Source: Notospermus geniculatus
Taxonomy: Eukaryota > Nemertea > Pilidiophora > Heteronemertea > Lineidae
Reading direction: 5' to 3'
Length of the DNA stretch: 64,000 bases
Assembly: GCA_002633025.1 (NCBI GenBank)
Contig: NMRB01000210.1
Coordinates: 270,233-334,232, forward strand
In this document: one piece after another, positions 44,700 to 55,429 of the stretch
Position numbering within the stretch: position 1 is the first letter of the stretch
Layout: each line of letters opens with the position of its first letter
The notes under the pieces: generated by a model
The model's database searches: none
Seen by the model: only the letters and a program-made list of their open reading frames with translations
Told to the model about the DNA's origin: nothing
Translations under genes and position numbers: made by a program

Positions 44700-45560
44700 G
44701 GTTTTTCACATGAACTTGGCTCAAGCGTTATTTCAGTCTCTTTTTCACTGCTCCTTTTTTTTATTTGACGCATGGAGTCATAAAGCAATGCCCCCACGCC
44801 CCGTGCGAGGCCCCGTGCAGAGCTTCTTATCTGTTTCCATAGTGCCAGATTTCCAATGAATTGATTTCCACAGATTTCCAATGAAGCATTTGTCGCAAAC
44901 GAGTCACCAAAAACTAAAAAAACTAAAAATATGTTCAGTCGCTGCTGTGGTCGCAAGGCCGGTCGCCTTGAAAATCGCTCGAAAAATCGCCCGTGTGCGC
45001 CATGCTTAGAACGTCTACCTATTGCACTCATATCAAAGCTTGGTTCCTGTTTAAATAGATCATTCCAATTTTTAATAGGTGTTAGAGAGGCAAATTTCGA
45101 ACATTAACAGACTTTTCTTAAATTCTTCGGCCAATGAGTGACGTGGGCCCACATTACTGTACATTATGATCAGTAACATTGATTTACCGTACCTCATCAA
45201 CGATTATCTTTCATCTCCATGATCTTATTTGTCTGAAAGGAACACGAGGATTTTTTGCCAACTTAGGGAGCATTTCAATATTGCTCGATGTCATGAGAGA
45301 CAGTTTTTTTCATATCACTTCCCCTTAGATGTTTTGGAAATTGGGAATGGAATGTGGTCACACGAAAAAGATTTCGTCTCTGATCGTCATGCTCACGGCA
45401 TCAAGCAGTAGGTCTATTTTCAGTTAATATATCGCCTTGCAAACGGATTTACCGAAATAGGTGGCATTCAACAGGGAAGNTTCTTTATGTCGCACAGGGT
45501 GCCTCTCATTGGCAAGAAGTGAAAGTAGATTCTGTGCATTTGCAGAGGTTGGTTTGAGAT
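44700..45560. other. No recognised feature
   Basis: A 113-codon minus-strand frame (44690-45031) has no motif. One ambiguous base lies at 45480. No repeats noticed. Confidence 0.4.
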
Positions 45561-45561
45561 G

Positions 45562-45698
45562 GCCAATTCATACATGTAGGGCCTATCCTTGCCGACCAGT
45601 AAGTGGACCGGAAAGTACTTTGTTTGGAACCAGCGAGGCGAGAAATAACAAAGCTTTTCCGTTCTGCAAACTGGTCGGCGAGGAAGCATGAATTGTGT
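45562..45698. mobile_element. MITE-1, copy 7
   Basis: GCCAATTCATACATGTAGG on the left and GGCGAGGAAGCATGAATTG on the right, with GACCGGAAAGTACTTTGTTT and AACAAAGCTTTTCCGTTC arms and a CCAGCGAGGCGAGAAA centre. Confidence 0.85.
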
Positions 45699-45769
45699 CC
45701 TGCAGACGTGCTTGGTATTCAGGGTTTCGACGACGTAACTTCAACAATGTCCGCCATTGCTGACGTCGT

Positions 45770-45835
45770 CCTATGACGCAAAGCCAGGGGCAAAATGCAG
45801 ATCATGACGCAAAGCCGGGGGCAAAACGCGCAACC
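45770..45835. repeat. Two-unit tandem repeat, about 32 bp
   Basis: ATGACGCAAAGCCAGGGGCAAAA occurs twice (about 45773 and 45805) with one or two changes. Confidence 0.75.
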
Positions 45836-46288
45836 AACAGAGCGGCGTTACGTCCTGGAAACGATGAATAAAGTAGTACCGTATCGGAAAGTGTAAACAG
45901 GACTATCATCGCCATCATCATCATTATTCAGGACATGTGCACGTGATCACATTGGATCAGTTGACATCGCATCTGGTATCAAACACAGAATCAACGGACC
46001 TCCCAACGTTAGGCCAATCTAACATGCAATCTCACGAAAGCAACATGGATTTAATAGAAATCTTTATCTGCTGTTATTGTAGTTGTGAGGACGTGACTCG
46101 CGGTAGCTACGCGACGGGACTGCATATTTATCTATGATCATTTTCCTATTTCATTCGGAAATTTGCAATGATATTTACATAGCCTGGCTGATTGATATTC
46201 TCCTCATGATAGGCCCAGTTAATCTTGGTTACGGATGCAAGCTCGCAGGCGATGATGTACCGGTAAAAATTACTTGCTGTGAAATAAA

Positions 46289-46406
46289 GGGCCGTATTCT
46301 AGAAGCTTCCTTAAGTGTAAGGTCGACCTTTGGCTATTGTTTGCAGGGTAGAATACAAAAGATTAAGGTCGACCTTACACTTCAGGAAGCTTCTAGAATA
46401 CGGCCC
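46289..46406. mobile_element. MITE-2, copy 2
   Basis: GGGCCGTATTCTAGAAGC and its inverse GCTTCTAGAATACGGCCC, with the same GCTATTGTTTGCAGGGTAGA loop as the copy at 9874 and 118 bp long in both cases. Both copies are followed by AAAGTCT, which may reflect an insertion preference or the true edge of the element. Confidence 0.85.
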
Positions 46407-46709
46407 AAAGTCTGGTCTTTAGTCAAGGTGTCCACTGGGTTACGACGATTTGCCAAACTCACTTAGTGATTCGTACACTGGCAAGAGGGACTGCTCTATG
46501 TCTACTCTTTTTCGTGGGATGTCAAAAAAGTTCCTCCCGTCTGTGTTGTCGGCATAAATCGCATGCCTATCAGAAAATGGTCCTGACTGCGCCATTCATG
46601 ATCATCGATGACGGCGATCGACAGTTGATCGATTGGTGGTTACTGGTAACATCCAGTGGGCACGTCGGAACAGCACCGGAGATGGAGTTGAAGTTTTGAC
46701 CAAATTTAG

Positions 46710-46825
46710 GGGGTGTCCGCAATGGACTAAAGAGACAGGGACACTGTCAATGTGTCCTCTGTCCTCTATCCTCCAACTGGAGTGGTCATATGGAGAATAC
46801 AAATGTGTATGTCGTGCATAGACGG
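46710..46825. repeat. Dispersed repeat R3, copy 2
   Basis: Matches 13540-13650 over about 110 bases. Present in the same orientation in both places. No conserved frame. Confidence 0.5.
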
Positions 46826-47150
46826 AGAAATGCATTAATCACTTGAGAATTGTGTCATCATCTTGTTCAGATTTTCAATTATATTTGTACTGAAGCAGCT
46901 GTCAGGAACTCAGCACAGAGTATAGAAACCATTCTTTAGAAAGATTTATTAGTGTCACAAACACATGGAATATTGAATTGAGAGTTCGGCGTAAAAAACG
47001 ATGTTGGCGCTCTTTTCCAGCAATGAATGAAGATTTTGGAACGGTGGTCCACCCGGCCTGCCCCGGACAGATCTGCATTCTTCGCCCATTTGGCCTGATA
47101 GACACCCTGCATGTTGCTATGACGAATGCTCCAGTGGTGTAGGCCTAACC

Positions 47151-47286
47151 CAATTCATACTTCCAGTCAAACTAGTCAGTGAAACGGAAAATGCTTTGTT
47201 TCAAACCAGCGAGGCAGGAGAGAACAAATAAAAAGCATTTTCCGCTCCGCATGCTGGTCGCTTAGGCGAAGAAGTATAAATTGGAC
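47151..47286. mobile_element. MITE-1, copy 8
   Basis: CAATTCATACTTCCAGTC and AAGAAGTATAAATTGG ends; GAAACGGAAAATGCTTTG and AAAGCATTTTCCGCTCCG arms. A few extra bases (AAATAAAA) lie in the centre. Confidence 0.85.
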
Positions 47287-47289
47287 TGA

Positions 47290-48120
47290 AGACTTCAGAA
47301 TTTAACCCTAATTTAGCTTTCAGGAAGGATTTGAGTGAGGGGTGGGGTGCCAAGGATCAAGGAGTAATCACCATCAGCCATAGGCCTCTCCTCCCAGTTT
47401 ACAGGTGGCACAAAGGCCTAGATCTTCACCCAATTCTACTCACGTATATGGCATTGTCGGTAGAGAACGATTTAGGCCTTTTGCGAGCCCTAAATTGGTC
47501 ATCCTAGATTGCTTCAATTACAATGATCACTTGATAATCACCATTTTAAACCGCAAATGATTCAGTTTAATGTCATGATTAGCAGAGAATATCACTGAAC
47601 TGGTCATGTAATTTCAGACTGAATTCTATAAAAAAAATACCCAACAGTACATGTAACCTCATGTACGATGCATACGAGTATACCTCAATGCAATAGAGAG
47701 TTGAAGGTGAGAAGCTGAGAGTGCCAAATATCGGCAAGACTTGACCAATCAACTACCTCCGGTCAAGGTCAGGGTCGAGGTCAAGGTCGAGTTCAATCTC
47801 ATCATGGACCTCAAGTTACGGATGAATTGAAAACACACTTCCATAACATCCGATGTGATTTCATTGACAGCATGGATCGGTGAACAAGTCACCTCAAGTC
47901 TTCGCAACAAGACATATCTCCATCTTTATGGGTTGCATTAATCTTGTTTCCTCCTCGGATTAATCCATCTTCCTCGATGTCAAATGTATCGAATAGGTTA
48001 TTGCAAATTATTGAAGTGGAGGCAGTGTCCTTTATTGATCAAGGAATCTGTGGTTGGCAATCGTGGTTGAAATGTAGAACAGGCTATAGCCACTTGGCTT
48101 ATTGTCAGGCAGTGAAAATA
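47290..48120. other. No gene; small GGTCAAGGTC repeat
   Basis: TCAAGGTCAGGGTCGAGGTC and AAGGTCGAG near 47764-47790 form a simple hexamer-like repeat. Otherwise no recognised features. Confidence 0.45.
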
Positions 48121-48123
48121 TCT

Positions 48124-48331
48124 TAAGGCCTCCATACACTGAATGACAAAAGTCGAAATTAGTCGCTGCTATGGTCAGTTCGACAACACTTGATGTGGCG
48201 ACATGTTGAAATACTCCACAAAAGTGTCAGAAGATTTTTACATTTATGGAACATTTCCACAAAAAGTATTTTGGAACGGACAATTGTAGTGACCAATTTC
48301 GACGTTTGTCATTCAGTGTATGGAGGCCTTT
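48124..48331. mobile_element. MITE-6, 208-bp TIR element
   Basis: The left end AAGGCCTCCATACACTGAAT, continuing GACAAAAGTCGAAATT, is inverted at the right end (AATTTCGACGTTTGTC, ATTCAGTGTATGGAGGCCTT). Arms are about 40 bp with one or two mismatches. The interior is non-coding. Confidence 0.85.
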
Positions 48332-48381
48332 AGTTCAATAAGATTAAAATTGATATTCACAAATCGAATTGCAGACATATT

Positions 48382-48506
48382 CAGGGTGTCCCCAAAATTC
48401 TCCCTGCTAGGTCTTGAAATCCATTAGGGACCAGGTTTAACCTAGTTGAACGTCATACAACCTGGTCCCGGAAAATATGGAGATATATATTTTGGGGAAC
48501 ACCCTG
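48382..48506. mobile_element. MITE-7, 125-bp TIR element
   Basis: Ends CAGGGTGTCCCCAAAAT and ATTTTGGGGAACACCCTG. A second inverted pair, GGGACCAGGTT and AACCTGGTCCC, lies inside, so it folds completely. CAGGGTGT(C/T)CC ends occur in several DNA transposon groups, so the superfamily is left open. Fifty bases separate it from MITE-6. Confidence 0.8.
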
Positions 48507-49026
48507 TAATAACACCAAGACGACTGAAATGCATAGTAGATATATGATTCTGGTGTACTGTGCCAAGTTGCCCGGGGGTGGGGTGGGGGATGGTCCATAG
48601 TCTTGCCCAATATTGTGTTATTTGGGGCAACCATTTTCCTGTCATACCTCTCGGTCAGCTATCAACCAGGAAAACGTATCTGTAGTGGAGGTACTCTAGT
48701 AAATGCAATGAGAGCAATGGAGGCCAGATCCGCTCTGGCTGTTTTTTGTGATGGTCATCTAACACCAACACGCACGGGCCGTCATATCAGTCAACATTAA
48801 TTGTCCAGCCTGTACATGTACCAGATGCATCGTAGCGTCAAAACGAATGGCTGTAGTACTCCATTTGCGTGAGCTTGCATGTGTTACAAGGCGCCTCCTG
48901 GTCTTGTTGGTTCAGCTGGGATCCTGTTGGACAAGTAAATCTATAAATTCTGTTTTCTAAATCAGGCAGATGGAATAGGGAAGGAGGTAGTGTCGAGGAA
49001 CTAGGAAATATAAGTGATATTGATAA

Positions 49027-49590
49027 GTTAACTGTGGAAATGGTATAGTGAACTATGGAATAGAAACACGAGTGTGTAGTCAACTACGAAAAACATGTGA
49101 ATGTGTGCACAACTACGGAAAATAGGAACACGAGTGTGTAGCCAACTACGAAAAACATGTGAATGTGTGCACAACTACGGAAAATAGAAACACGAGTGTG
49201 TAGTCAACTACGAAAAACAGGTGAATGTGTGAAGTCAACTACGAAAAACAAGAAGGGTGATTGTTTCCCAGGAACTATAGGATAAGTGAATGATCTAAGT
49301 CCAGTGAACCATAGGACCAGGCATTGTGCCCGATGAACTACGAAATAGAAAAACTAGTGATTGTGTGTTGTCAACTGCGAAATAGGAAATGTGATAGTTT
49401 CCCAGCAACTATACGATAGCTGAATGATTACATAACAGTGAACCGTAGGACAAGTTACTCTGTTCGAGTGAACTATGCAATAAAAACAGGTGACCGTGTG
49501 TAGTCAACTACGGAATAGCAAATGTATTTGTTTGCTAGAAACTAGAGGATATTTTGATGATGAAATTCCAGTGAACCATAGGATATGCTA
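49027..49590. repeat. 62-bp minisatellite with degenerate extension
   Basis: CACGAGTGTGTAG starts units at 49067, 49129 and 49191 (62-base period), each containing CAACTACGAAAAACATGTGA and CACAACTACGGAAAATAG. Beyond 49250 the array decays into AACTATAGGATA / GTGAACCATAGGA units. Units are built on a sub-motif, AACTACG.AA.A, near 30 bp. Confidence 0.8.
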
Positions 49591-49604
49591 AGCTACTAAT
49601 CCTT

Positions 49605-49710
49605 CCTTTCCTCACCGTGTTGAATTTCATAGTTAAGAGAAGGACGTACTTTCATTCATCACGTCAAATTTCATAGTTAAGAGGACTTACTTGTACTATC
49701 ATTCGCATCA
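49605..49710. repeat. 41-bp repeat family, short block
   Basis: TTGAATTTCATAGTTAAGAG and CACGTCAAATTTCATAGTTA belong to the same family as the array at 50540-50895. Confidence 0.75.
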
Positions 49711-49719
49711 ACTGACCAT

Positions 49720-50530
49720 TTCAAACTTCAATATTACTATACTCTCCTTTAGTCTTTTTCTCCTCTCATCATTGTCTTGTGGATTTTGATGCTTCCTCAT
49801 GAATAATTTCGGCATCAGAAGGTCGTTATTGGTTTCTTAATAAATGCATTAGGATCTGAAATGTGAATCACATATTAGGCGATTTACGTTGTGCGTGTTT
49901 ATTGGGATTTTGTACATCATTTCGTCGGTAGAACGGAACATCTGTGTAAGGCTGATGACTGTAGCTGTGATCTTTACAAACCAACAGATGAGAACAGGCC
50001 GCGTGGTTCGATTTGTCGGAAACTTTTAAGGCATTCATCGATTCTTGATCAAGTTTGGATGACAGCTGTAGGTTCACTCGCCCCATCTTCGTGTCACGAA
50101 CGATTCATGATATCCACAAACTGATATTAGCACGAGGTTTCCGCCACACGTGGGATGTTCACTCTGATTGACTGGATAGGAAAGCTATGCTTGACTTGAC
50201 ATCAAAACAGACAGTCATTACAAAACCTGCTTTAGGGAATTAGATGACATTTGACTCTAACCTTTGGGAGTGTAGCATCAGAGGTCATGAAAAATCGTCA
50301 TGACATAAACTCTCTTTGCACGGTTTTTGAATCATTGCTTCAAATGACTTTGATTTTGATCTGGCGTGTTATGTCTGCAAGTGTAATGCGTACGATAAGG
50401 CAGAACGATAGGAGCTAATGTACATTGTCGAATATGAAATTGACAAACTTTCATCTTCAGAATCTTATAATCTGACTTTGTTGCTGTCCAAGTCGAGGAA
50501 TATTTAGATTGACGTAAGCATGTCGGATTG
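49720..50530. other. No recognised feature between the two 41-bp repeat blocks
   Basis: Short frames only. This unrelated sequence of about 0.8 kb separates two blocks of one minisatellite family. Confidence 0.4.
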
Positions 50531-50539
50531 AAAAATTTG

Positions 50540-50895
50540 TTAGCTTACAGAAATTCATAGTTAAGGGAAGGACGTGGTTCGGCTCTCCACGTTTAATTCC
50601 ATATATAAGAGGACTTTGTTTCCTCACCGTCTTGAATTTCATAGTAGGACTTACTTTCATTCATCACGTCAGATTTCATAGTTAAGAGGACTTGCTTTTA
50701 ATCATCACGTTAAATTTCATAGTTAAGAGGACTTGCTTTTAATCATCAGGTTAAATTTCATAGTTGAGAGGACTTACTTTTAATCATCACGTTAAATTTC
50801 ATAGTTTAGAGGACTTACTTTTAATCATCACGTTAAATTTCACAGTTAAGAGGATACTTTTAATCATCACGTTAAATTTCCTCGTTAAGAGAAGA
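50540..50895. repeat. 41-bp minisatellite
   Basis: Units of TTAAATTTCATAGTTAAGAG + GACTTACTTTTAATCATCACG repeat at 41-base steps (for example 50701 and 50742) for about eight copies, decaying at both ends. The unit contains GGACTTACTTTT, a splice-donor-like string on the minus strand. Confidence 0.85.
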
Positions 50896-50899
50896 AATT

Positions 50900-51860
50900 T
50901 ATGTTTTGCGACCGCACAACCACAGAGTTTACCTTAAGTTACTGGCACAGGGGACTTGATGTAAAACTTAGCGATCTTGGCTGCTGCACAAGTTCAGAAA
51001 TTTCGACACATTACATAGGACTCCATGATCTCAGACTCACAAAGTATCTTGGTAATCCAGGTTTGAACTACGAGCATGTCGGATTTTAGTTTGGCACATG
51101 ATGTGGAACTTTGAGATGATATCAGTACCGTTAAGACAAGGCGTAATTCCTGAAACACCCTATCGCGTTTGATTCACTGGTACAGCTTCAGGTCTGCATC
51201 TTAACTTGTGTGGTGTTTTGGGTTACAGTGTGGTAAATTTAGAGTTCAGCCGCTGGCGGAAGGGATCACCATTTAAACATGGGTATTGGAGACGTTTGTG
51301 GTTGATGCTGAGTGTGATTTGTCGAGTATAAAGAAGTTGCAATTTCTCAAAGAGACCTGGTCCAATGTTGCCAAAACTAGGTTCTATGTAGTCTATGTCA
51401 AGATCATTATGAGAGGATTACCACGATTCAGGATCTAACAAAGTGTGGATATACACTTTTCTGGATTTACTTACCCATTTTACCCATTTCAAACATGCAG
51501 AAACACAAGGACAGAAAACTCTCCCTCAGTTTACAGAAGCGTCTCTCCGTCAGTTTCTCACGGAGGGCATCAACGGCACCCAGACGGGGGACCATACACA
51601 GCGTACGGAAGGCTTCGTTAGCGCCAAGTCAAGCTGAGGTAAATATCATTAGTTGCGGTGGTTATTAGACTAGTGTGAGGTACCTGACAACATGTCGGGA
51701 AATATCACCTGAGGTACGAAATGGTTGCGCCGCTGGGGAAGATGTTTCCTAGGGAAGAGGTTTCCTAGGGAAGAGATTTCTGTACTGCTGAAAAGCACGT
51801 GTATTGCTAATGAATTGAACTGAAAATTCAATTTATAGGGATCTTCACAGACCTTGCCAT
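50900..51860. other. No recognised feature
   Basis: Short frames only. A small tandem GGAAGA(G/T)(G/A)TTTCCTA repeat lies at 51740-51780. Confidence 0.45.
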
Positions 51861-51869
51861 CATCAATGA

Positions 51870-51960
51870 ATGAGTGCAGTGTTAATTAGCCTTCTGATCC
51901 TTAATGAGAGTGCTAATTAGGTACTTAATTAGCCAATATCAGCAGATGCAGACTGTGTGA
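51870..51960. promoter_or_regulatory. Cluster of homeodomain-type TTAATTAG sites
   Basis: GTTAATTAGCC (about 51882), GCTAATTAGG (51912) and CTTAATTAGCC (51926) lie within 60 bases, with TTAATGAG between them and an E-box-like CAGATG just after (51947). TAATTA is the core site of many homeodomain proteins. The cluster has the look of an intronic enhancer, but AT-rich DNA produces such motifs by chance. Confidence 0.3.
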
Positions 51961-51999
51961 TGTGCCTTTTTAAATGGTGGTTTAGAAACATCTATCATC

Positions 52000-52800
52000 A
52001 TTAAAGGCTTGATGTGAGCGTTTCCTCCATTAATTGAAATGATGAAAAATCGTTAGAATGGGTTATCTTAAGTGTTTGTGTATTATGGAATTAGAGGCAC
52101 GAGGTTCATATCATAAGCCAAAAGGTGATGGTCCGTGTGAGAGTTTTCTCCTGCAAGTCTGCTCTCTCTGAGCAACCCAGCCATAAAAAACTAGGGCAGT
52201 CGGTTGTGTCGCTGGTAAAGTCGTGAGAAAACCAAGTGAATTGCCCATTGAGATCCAACTTGCACTAGAATACTTTCACATGGAGTAGCACCTATCTTTC
52301 TGGGTTGCAATGCATGGGGTCTGAATAGGTTGACCATAATCTTGAACGTAGGACAAATCGATTTCAACAGGCAATTCACTTTCTCTTGCCATATGATATT
52401 TTGTTCTATGTATTCATCTGAAATATCAATTCCAGGTCGTCTATAAGGTCTGGATGATAATTCGGTCAATCTGTTTATCTGAAATATCAACTCTAGGTCG
52501 TCTATAAGGTCTAGATTTTTTTAAATAATTTGTTACGGTGTTTCCACATTCTTGTCAAATTTGATTCTGTTCATAATCCAGTTCCACAATACAGTGCTTC
52601 CATCTGGTTGCAGCATCACCATCGATTGCAGTATTCACATTCAGAACGCAGCAGCTACGGTTGCTAGGCAATCGTCTCGGCTGAGCATCAGACAGACTTC
52701 AATGATTTTAGTGTAATTGTATATTCCCAGATGGCGTCATGGGTTAGCTGATGAGCCTGCTGAGATGGTTTTTGTCGTCCTCACAGGAGGGAACTGCTGA
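52000..52800. other. No gene; local repeat of AAATATCAA(T/C)TC(C/T)AGGTCGTC
   Basis: CTGAAATATCAATTCCAGGTCGTCTATAAGGTCT (about 52419) recurs 60 bases later as CTGAAATATCAACTCTAGGTCGTCTATAAGGTCT (about 52479). Two tandem units. Nothing else noted. Confidence 0.6.
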
Positions 52801-52985
52801 ATCTTCCTTAAGTCTCAGACTTCCTTTACATAGAAGTATACGGTATCATTCGAAAATGCCGGTTAACAATGGCTTCACGGTCGTGAATCTGTTTGAAGCC
52901 TTTGTTAAACAGCGTTTTCGTATACCGTATACTTCTACATGTATATAAAGGAAGCCTTAGGTTTACCTTTAGCTATTGTTTGATG
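52801..52985. mobile_element. MITE-2 remnant split by MITE-4
   Basis: CTTCCTTAAGTCTCAG before the insertion and CCTTAGGTTTACCTTTAGCTATTGTTTG after it together resemble the arm and loop of MITE-2. The outer ends and the far arm are missing, so this is a partial copy. Confidence 0.35.
52820..52954. mobile_element. MITE-4 foldback element
   Basis: CTTCCTTTACATAGAAGTATACGGTAT is inverted as ATACCGTATACTTCTACATG...AAAGGAAG, with a second pair, GAAAATGCCGGTTAACAATGGCTTC and GAAGCCTTTGTTAAACAGCGTTTTC. About 135 bp, close to a full palindrome. Confidence 0.8.
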
Positions 52986-53168
52986 TATTAATTTTGCACT
53001 TCGTTGAACAGAACTGCCGCGTCTTCTGTACCTCTTGTCCTATTGGTATTGAGACGTAAGGACAGTCATGTCACGTGTTGTGACCTCTTATCTTATTGAT
53101 ATTTAGACTTCAGGAGAACCCTGCCACGTCTTCGGCACCTGCTAGTTCTCTTGATATAGATAATTTCG

Positions 53169-53304
53169 CGAGCAGCCATCTTGCCAAAATTAGGTCATCA
53201 CCATGGGGATTTTCCCCACTGGGGTGTGGTAGAACCAATCATCTGTCATTCTAGAAGATAATTCCCATGGTGATGACCTGATTTTGGCAAGATGGCTGCT
53301 AGTG
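53169..53304. mobile_element. MITE-10, copy 2
   Basis: AGCAGCCATCTTGCCAAAAT and ATTTTGGCAAGATGGCTGCT form perfect 20-bp ends here. TAGGTCATCACCATGG and CCATGGTGATGACCTG follow inside. This copy has better ends than copy 1 at 5335. Confidence 0.85.
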
Positions 53305-53309
53305 AACCT

Positions 53310-53870
53310 CATCTATTAGACTTTAGGAAAAGCACGCTATGTATTGCCCAACTCTTATCTCTATCGATCTCTCCTCGCTCGGGTAACTTTCCTTATTGAT
53401 TGCATGTCAGCTATGAATAACCTTGGAGATCAAATGACGCCAAACGTGGTCAATAAAAGCGATCTTTCATGACCAGTGGATCAAAAATATGCACCGTAAT
53501 GGTTTTATGTGTTTGATACGCGCTTGATTTGAAAGTCAAGGTTCAAGTTTCTGGCGAGATGAAGAGATCGTTGTCTTATAAAAATTTTGTNGGCAAATCT
53601 AACTTTAGATTTGATTGCGAGTTCGAACCTAATCTTGTACTTTATGCGGTCGCCTAAAGGTATATAGAGAGGAATCGGAGCTCCCTAAATAAACTGTCGA
53701 TTTAGTTCGATGTCTCCCAGAATAGCACAACCCGCCTCCGGTCGCTATTCAATATTAAGACGTCATAAGAGAATCGAAGTCGAGGTATCGATGCCGCGGA
53801 GTGACACACTGCCTACGGAGGCTGTCGATTGATATTAACCACCCACCATGTCTGAAGTCAGAAGGGCTGT
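53310..53870. other. No recognised feature
   Basis: Short frames only. One ambiguous base lies at 53591. Confidence 0.4.
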
Positions 53871-53877
53871 CAGATTG

Positions 53878-53932
53878 GCGCCGTGGAAACATTGGCGCCT
53901 GCCACCTCTGAAGTACGGGGTTCAACCACCAG
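53878..53932 (+). repeat. SINE-A head-like fragment
   Basis: CCGTGGAAACATTGGCGCCTG, then a B-box-like GGGGTTCAACCACC. It is the counterpart of 30735-30785, but the sequence that follows is a SINE-A body on the opposite strand. Confidence 0.5.
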
Positions 53933-53939
53933 TTGTGCA

Positions 53940-54152
53940 CCTCAAGCTACTCATGTTTCTTACCTGGATGGGGTGAGGTCCTTTACTTGTCTTGCAAGGC
54001 ACAAGGTACAAGGCACCACAACTTACTCTCCCGTGCGACGGACTGAAGAGCCAGGCATGATTAATCCCGCATGAGATTCGAACTTGGGACTTGCCGCTTG
54101 CTAAGCGGACGTGCTAACCACTCCTTATCAATGCCAAGGCTCCCGGGTAAAT
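53940..54152 (-). repeat. SINE-A, minus strand, with tRNA-like head
   Basis: Reading on the minus strand, the head at about 54150 contains AGTGGTTAGCACGTCCGCTTAG and a B-box-like CAAGTTCGAATCTC. The body holds GAGAGTAAGTTGTGGTGCC and ends near GGAAGAAACATGAGTAGCTTG-like sequence at 53940. Confidence 0.7.
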
Positions 54153-54156
54153 CACA

Positions 54157-54328
54157 GTGGAGTCTTTTACTTGCCCTTGCAAAGGCACAAGGTGCAAGGC
54201 ACCACGGCTTACTCTCCCGTGCAACGGACTGAAGTGCCAGGGATGATTAATCCCGCATGGCATTCGAACCCGGGACCTGCCGCTTGCTAAGCTGACGTGA
54301 TAACCACCAGACTATCACGGCTCCCTAA
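54157..54328 (-). repeat. SINE-A, second minus-strand copy
   Basis: On the minus strand: GGGAGCCGTGATAGTCTGGTGG (A-box region), CCGGGTTCGAATGCC (good B-box), then GAGAGTAAGCCGTGGTGCC and CTTTGCAAGGGCAAGTAAAAG. It ends near 54157 without the 3' block, abutting the copy at 53940-54152. Confidence 0.75.
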
Positions 54329-54488
54329 CAAATCGCCCATGGATTTCATCTTGACGTGAAGAATTAGTCATTTTATCAATAACCAATTCCCAGCGTGTCC
54401 TAATCCTGTGTAATTCTCTCTAATCCCGAGCTTAAGTCGCCTCATTCAAGGATCAAGAAGAGATCAAGTCAGGATTGATCGGATGTTG

Positions 54489-54563
54489 AGGAGCCTGGGT
54501 AGCCTAGTGGTTATCACGTCTGCTTAGCAGGCTGCAGGTCCCACGTTCGAATCCCATCACGTC
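54489..54563 (+). repeat. SINE-A head, plus strand
   Basis: GGGTAGCCTAGTGGTTATCACG, GCTTAGCAGGCTGCAGGTCCC and a strong B-box-like ACGTTCGAATCCC. The body is missing and MITE-11 copy 3 follows 20 bases later, possibly inserted into the SINE. Confidence 0.65.
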
Positions 54564-54583
54564 GAGGATATCACATGGTGGTT

Positions 54584-54781
54584 TAATGAGAAACACAGCT
54601 TTATCCCGACAGGGCGGCGCTGCAAGCGGTTGTACCGAAGACGTCAAAAACAGCAAAACAACGCAATGACGTCGCGTCACGACGTCCTTGACGCACTACA
54701 ACAGGGACCAAGACGTCGAAAAAGGGTAGAACTGCTCACAGCGCCTCCTAGTAGCTGTGGTTCTTCAGTCCTCATTCTCAT
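54584..54781. mobile_element. MITE-11, copy 3
   Basis: AATGAGAAACACAGC on the left, then CCCGACAGGGCGGCGCTGC and AGCGGTTGTACCGAAGACGTC; the inverse GACGTCGAAAAAGGG and the outer TCCTCATTCTCATT lie at the right. Same family as 9619 and 11878. Confidence 0.75.
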
Positions 54782-54789
54782 TGAGGGCC

Positions 54790-55425
54790 GTCCCTAATTT
54801 GTGACCTTCCTGGGTCAGCACAAGGTTACCTATTGGTCATGGTCATCAGGCTAGACAGCGGGAAACCACGTCTGATGCTGAAATGTACATCAACAATATT
54901 TGTCAGCAAAATAATACCGTTGGTAAATCTCATTTTTCTTAGGTAAACATAATCAACCGACAAGAACAGCCATCTTAACGTCTATTTCCCCCGTAGTAGA
55001 CCTGATTCATGCGTAGATTTTGTGTATGTTGGTGTATATCATGTATACAGCTGACATGGCAAACTGCGGCGAAAAAAACACAAGATGGTTTGCGATTTGC
55101 GGCTCACTTCAGAAAATTATGATGTGACTCTTAATGTCAAGTTGTCTGATAGAAGTACCATGACGGTGCACAGGCTGCGTGCGTCGCGTCGATAAGACGT
55201 TCAACCTCGTGCCCAGGCCATCTTGTTGCTGCCTGAAGAAGCAAACGAGAAACGTTGTTACGGAAAAGCCAAGCTCGAATGCGGGCTACGTCGGTCACTG
55301 AGGACGAGGTTGGGAGGTGTCTACTGGCTCCTCAGACAATATTAATCGAGTACAGCAGGAGGAAAGACAAGGGTGCTCTTAGAAAACCTGCTCTGTCAGA
55401 GAGAGTCTCCCCTCTATCGCATGAG
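54790..55425. other. No recognised feature
   Basis: A weak acceptor-donor junction, TTTTTCTTAG|GTAAAC, at about 54942 was examined and not accepted. No frames or repeats of note. Confidence 0.4.
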
Positions 55426-55429
55426 GAAT

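Noticed and set aside
49027-49590. CRISPR-like alternation of repeats and spacers
   Set aside because: The units are contiguous and the intervening parts are themselves repeated, so it is a minisatellite in a eukaryotic genome.
54925-54950. Fused site TTTTTCTTAG|GTAAAC
   Set aside because: Short pyrimidine tract is acceptable, but the donor lacks the G at +5 and no convincing branch point was found.
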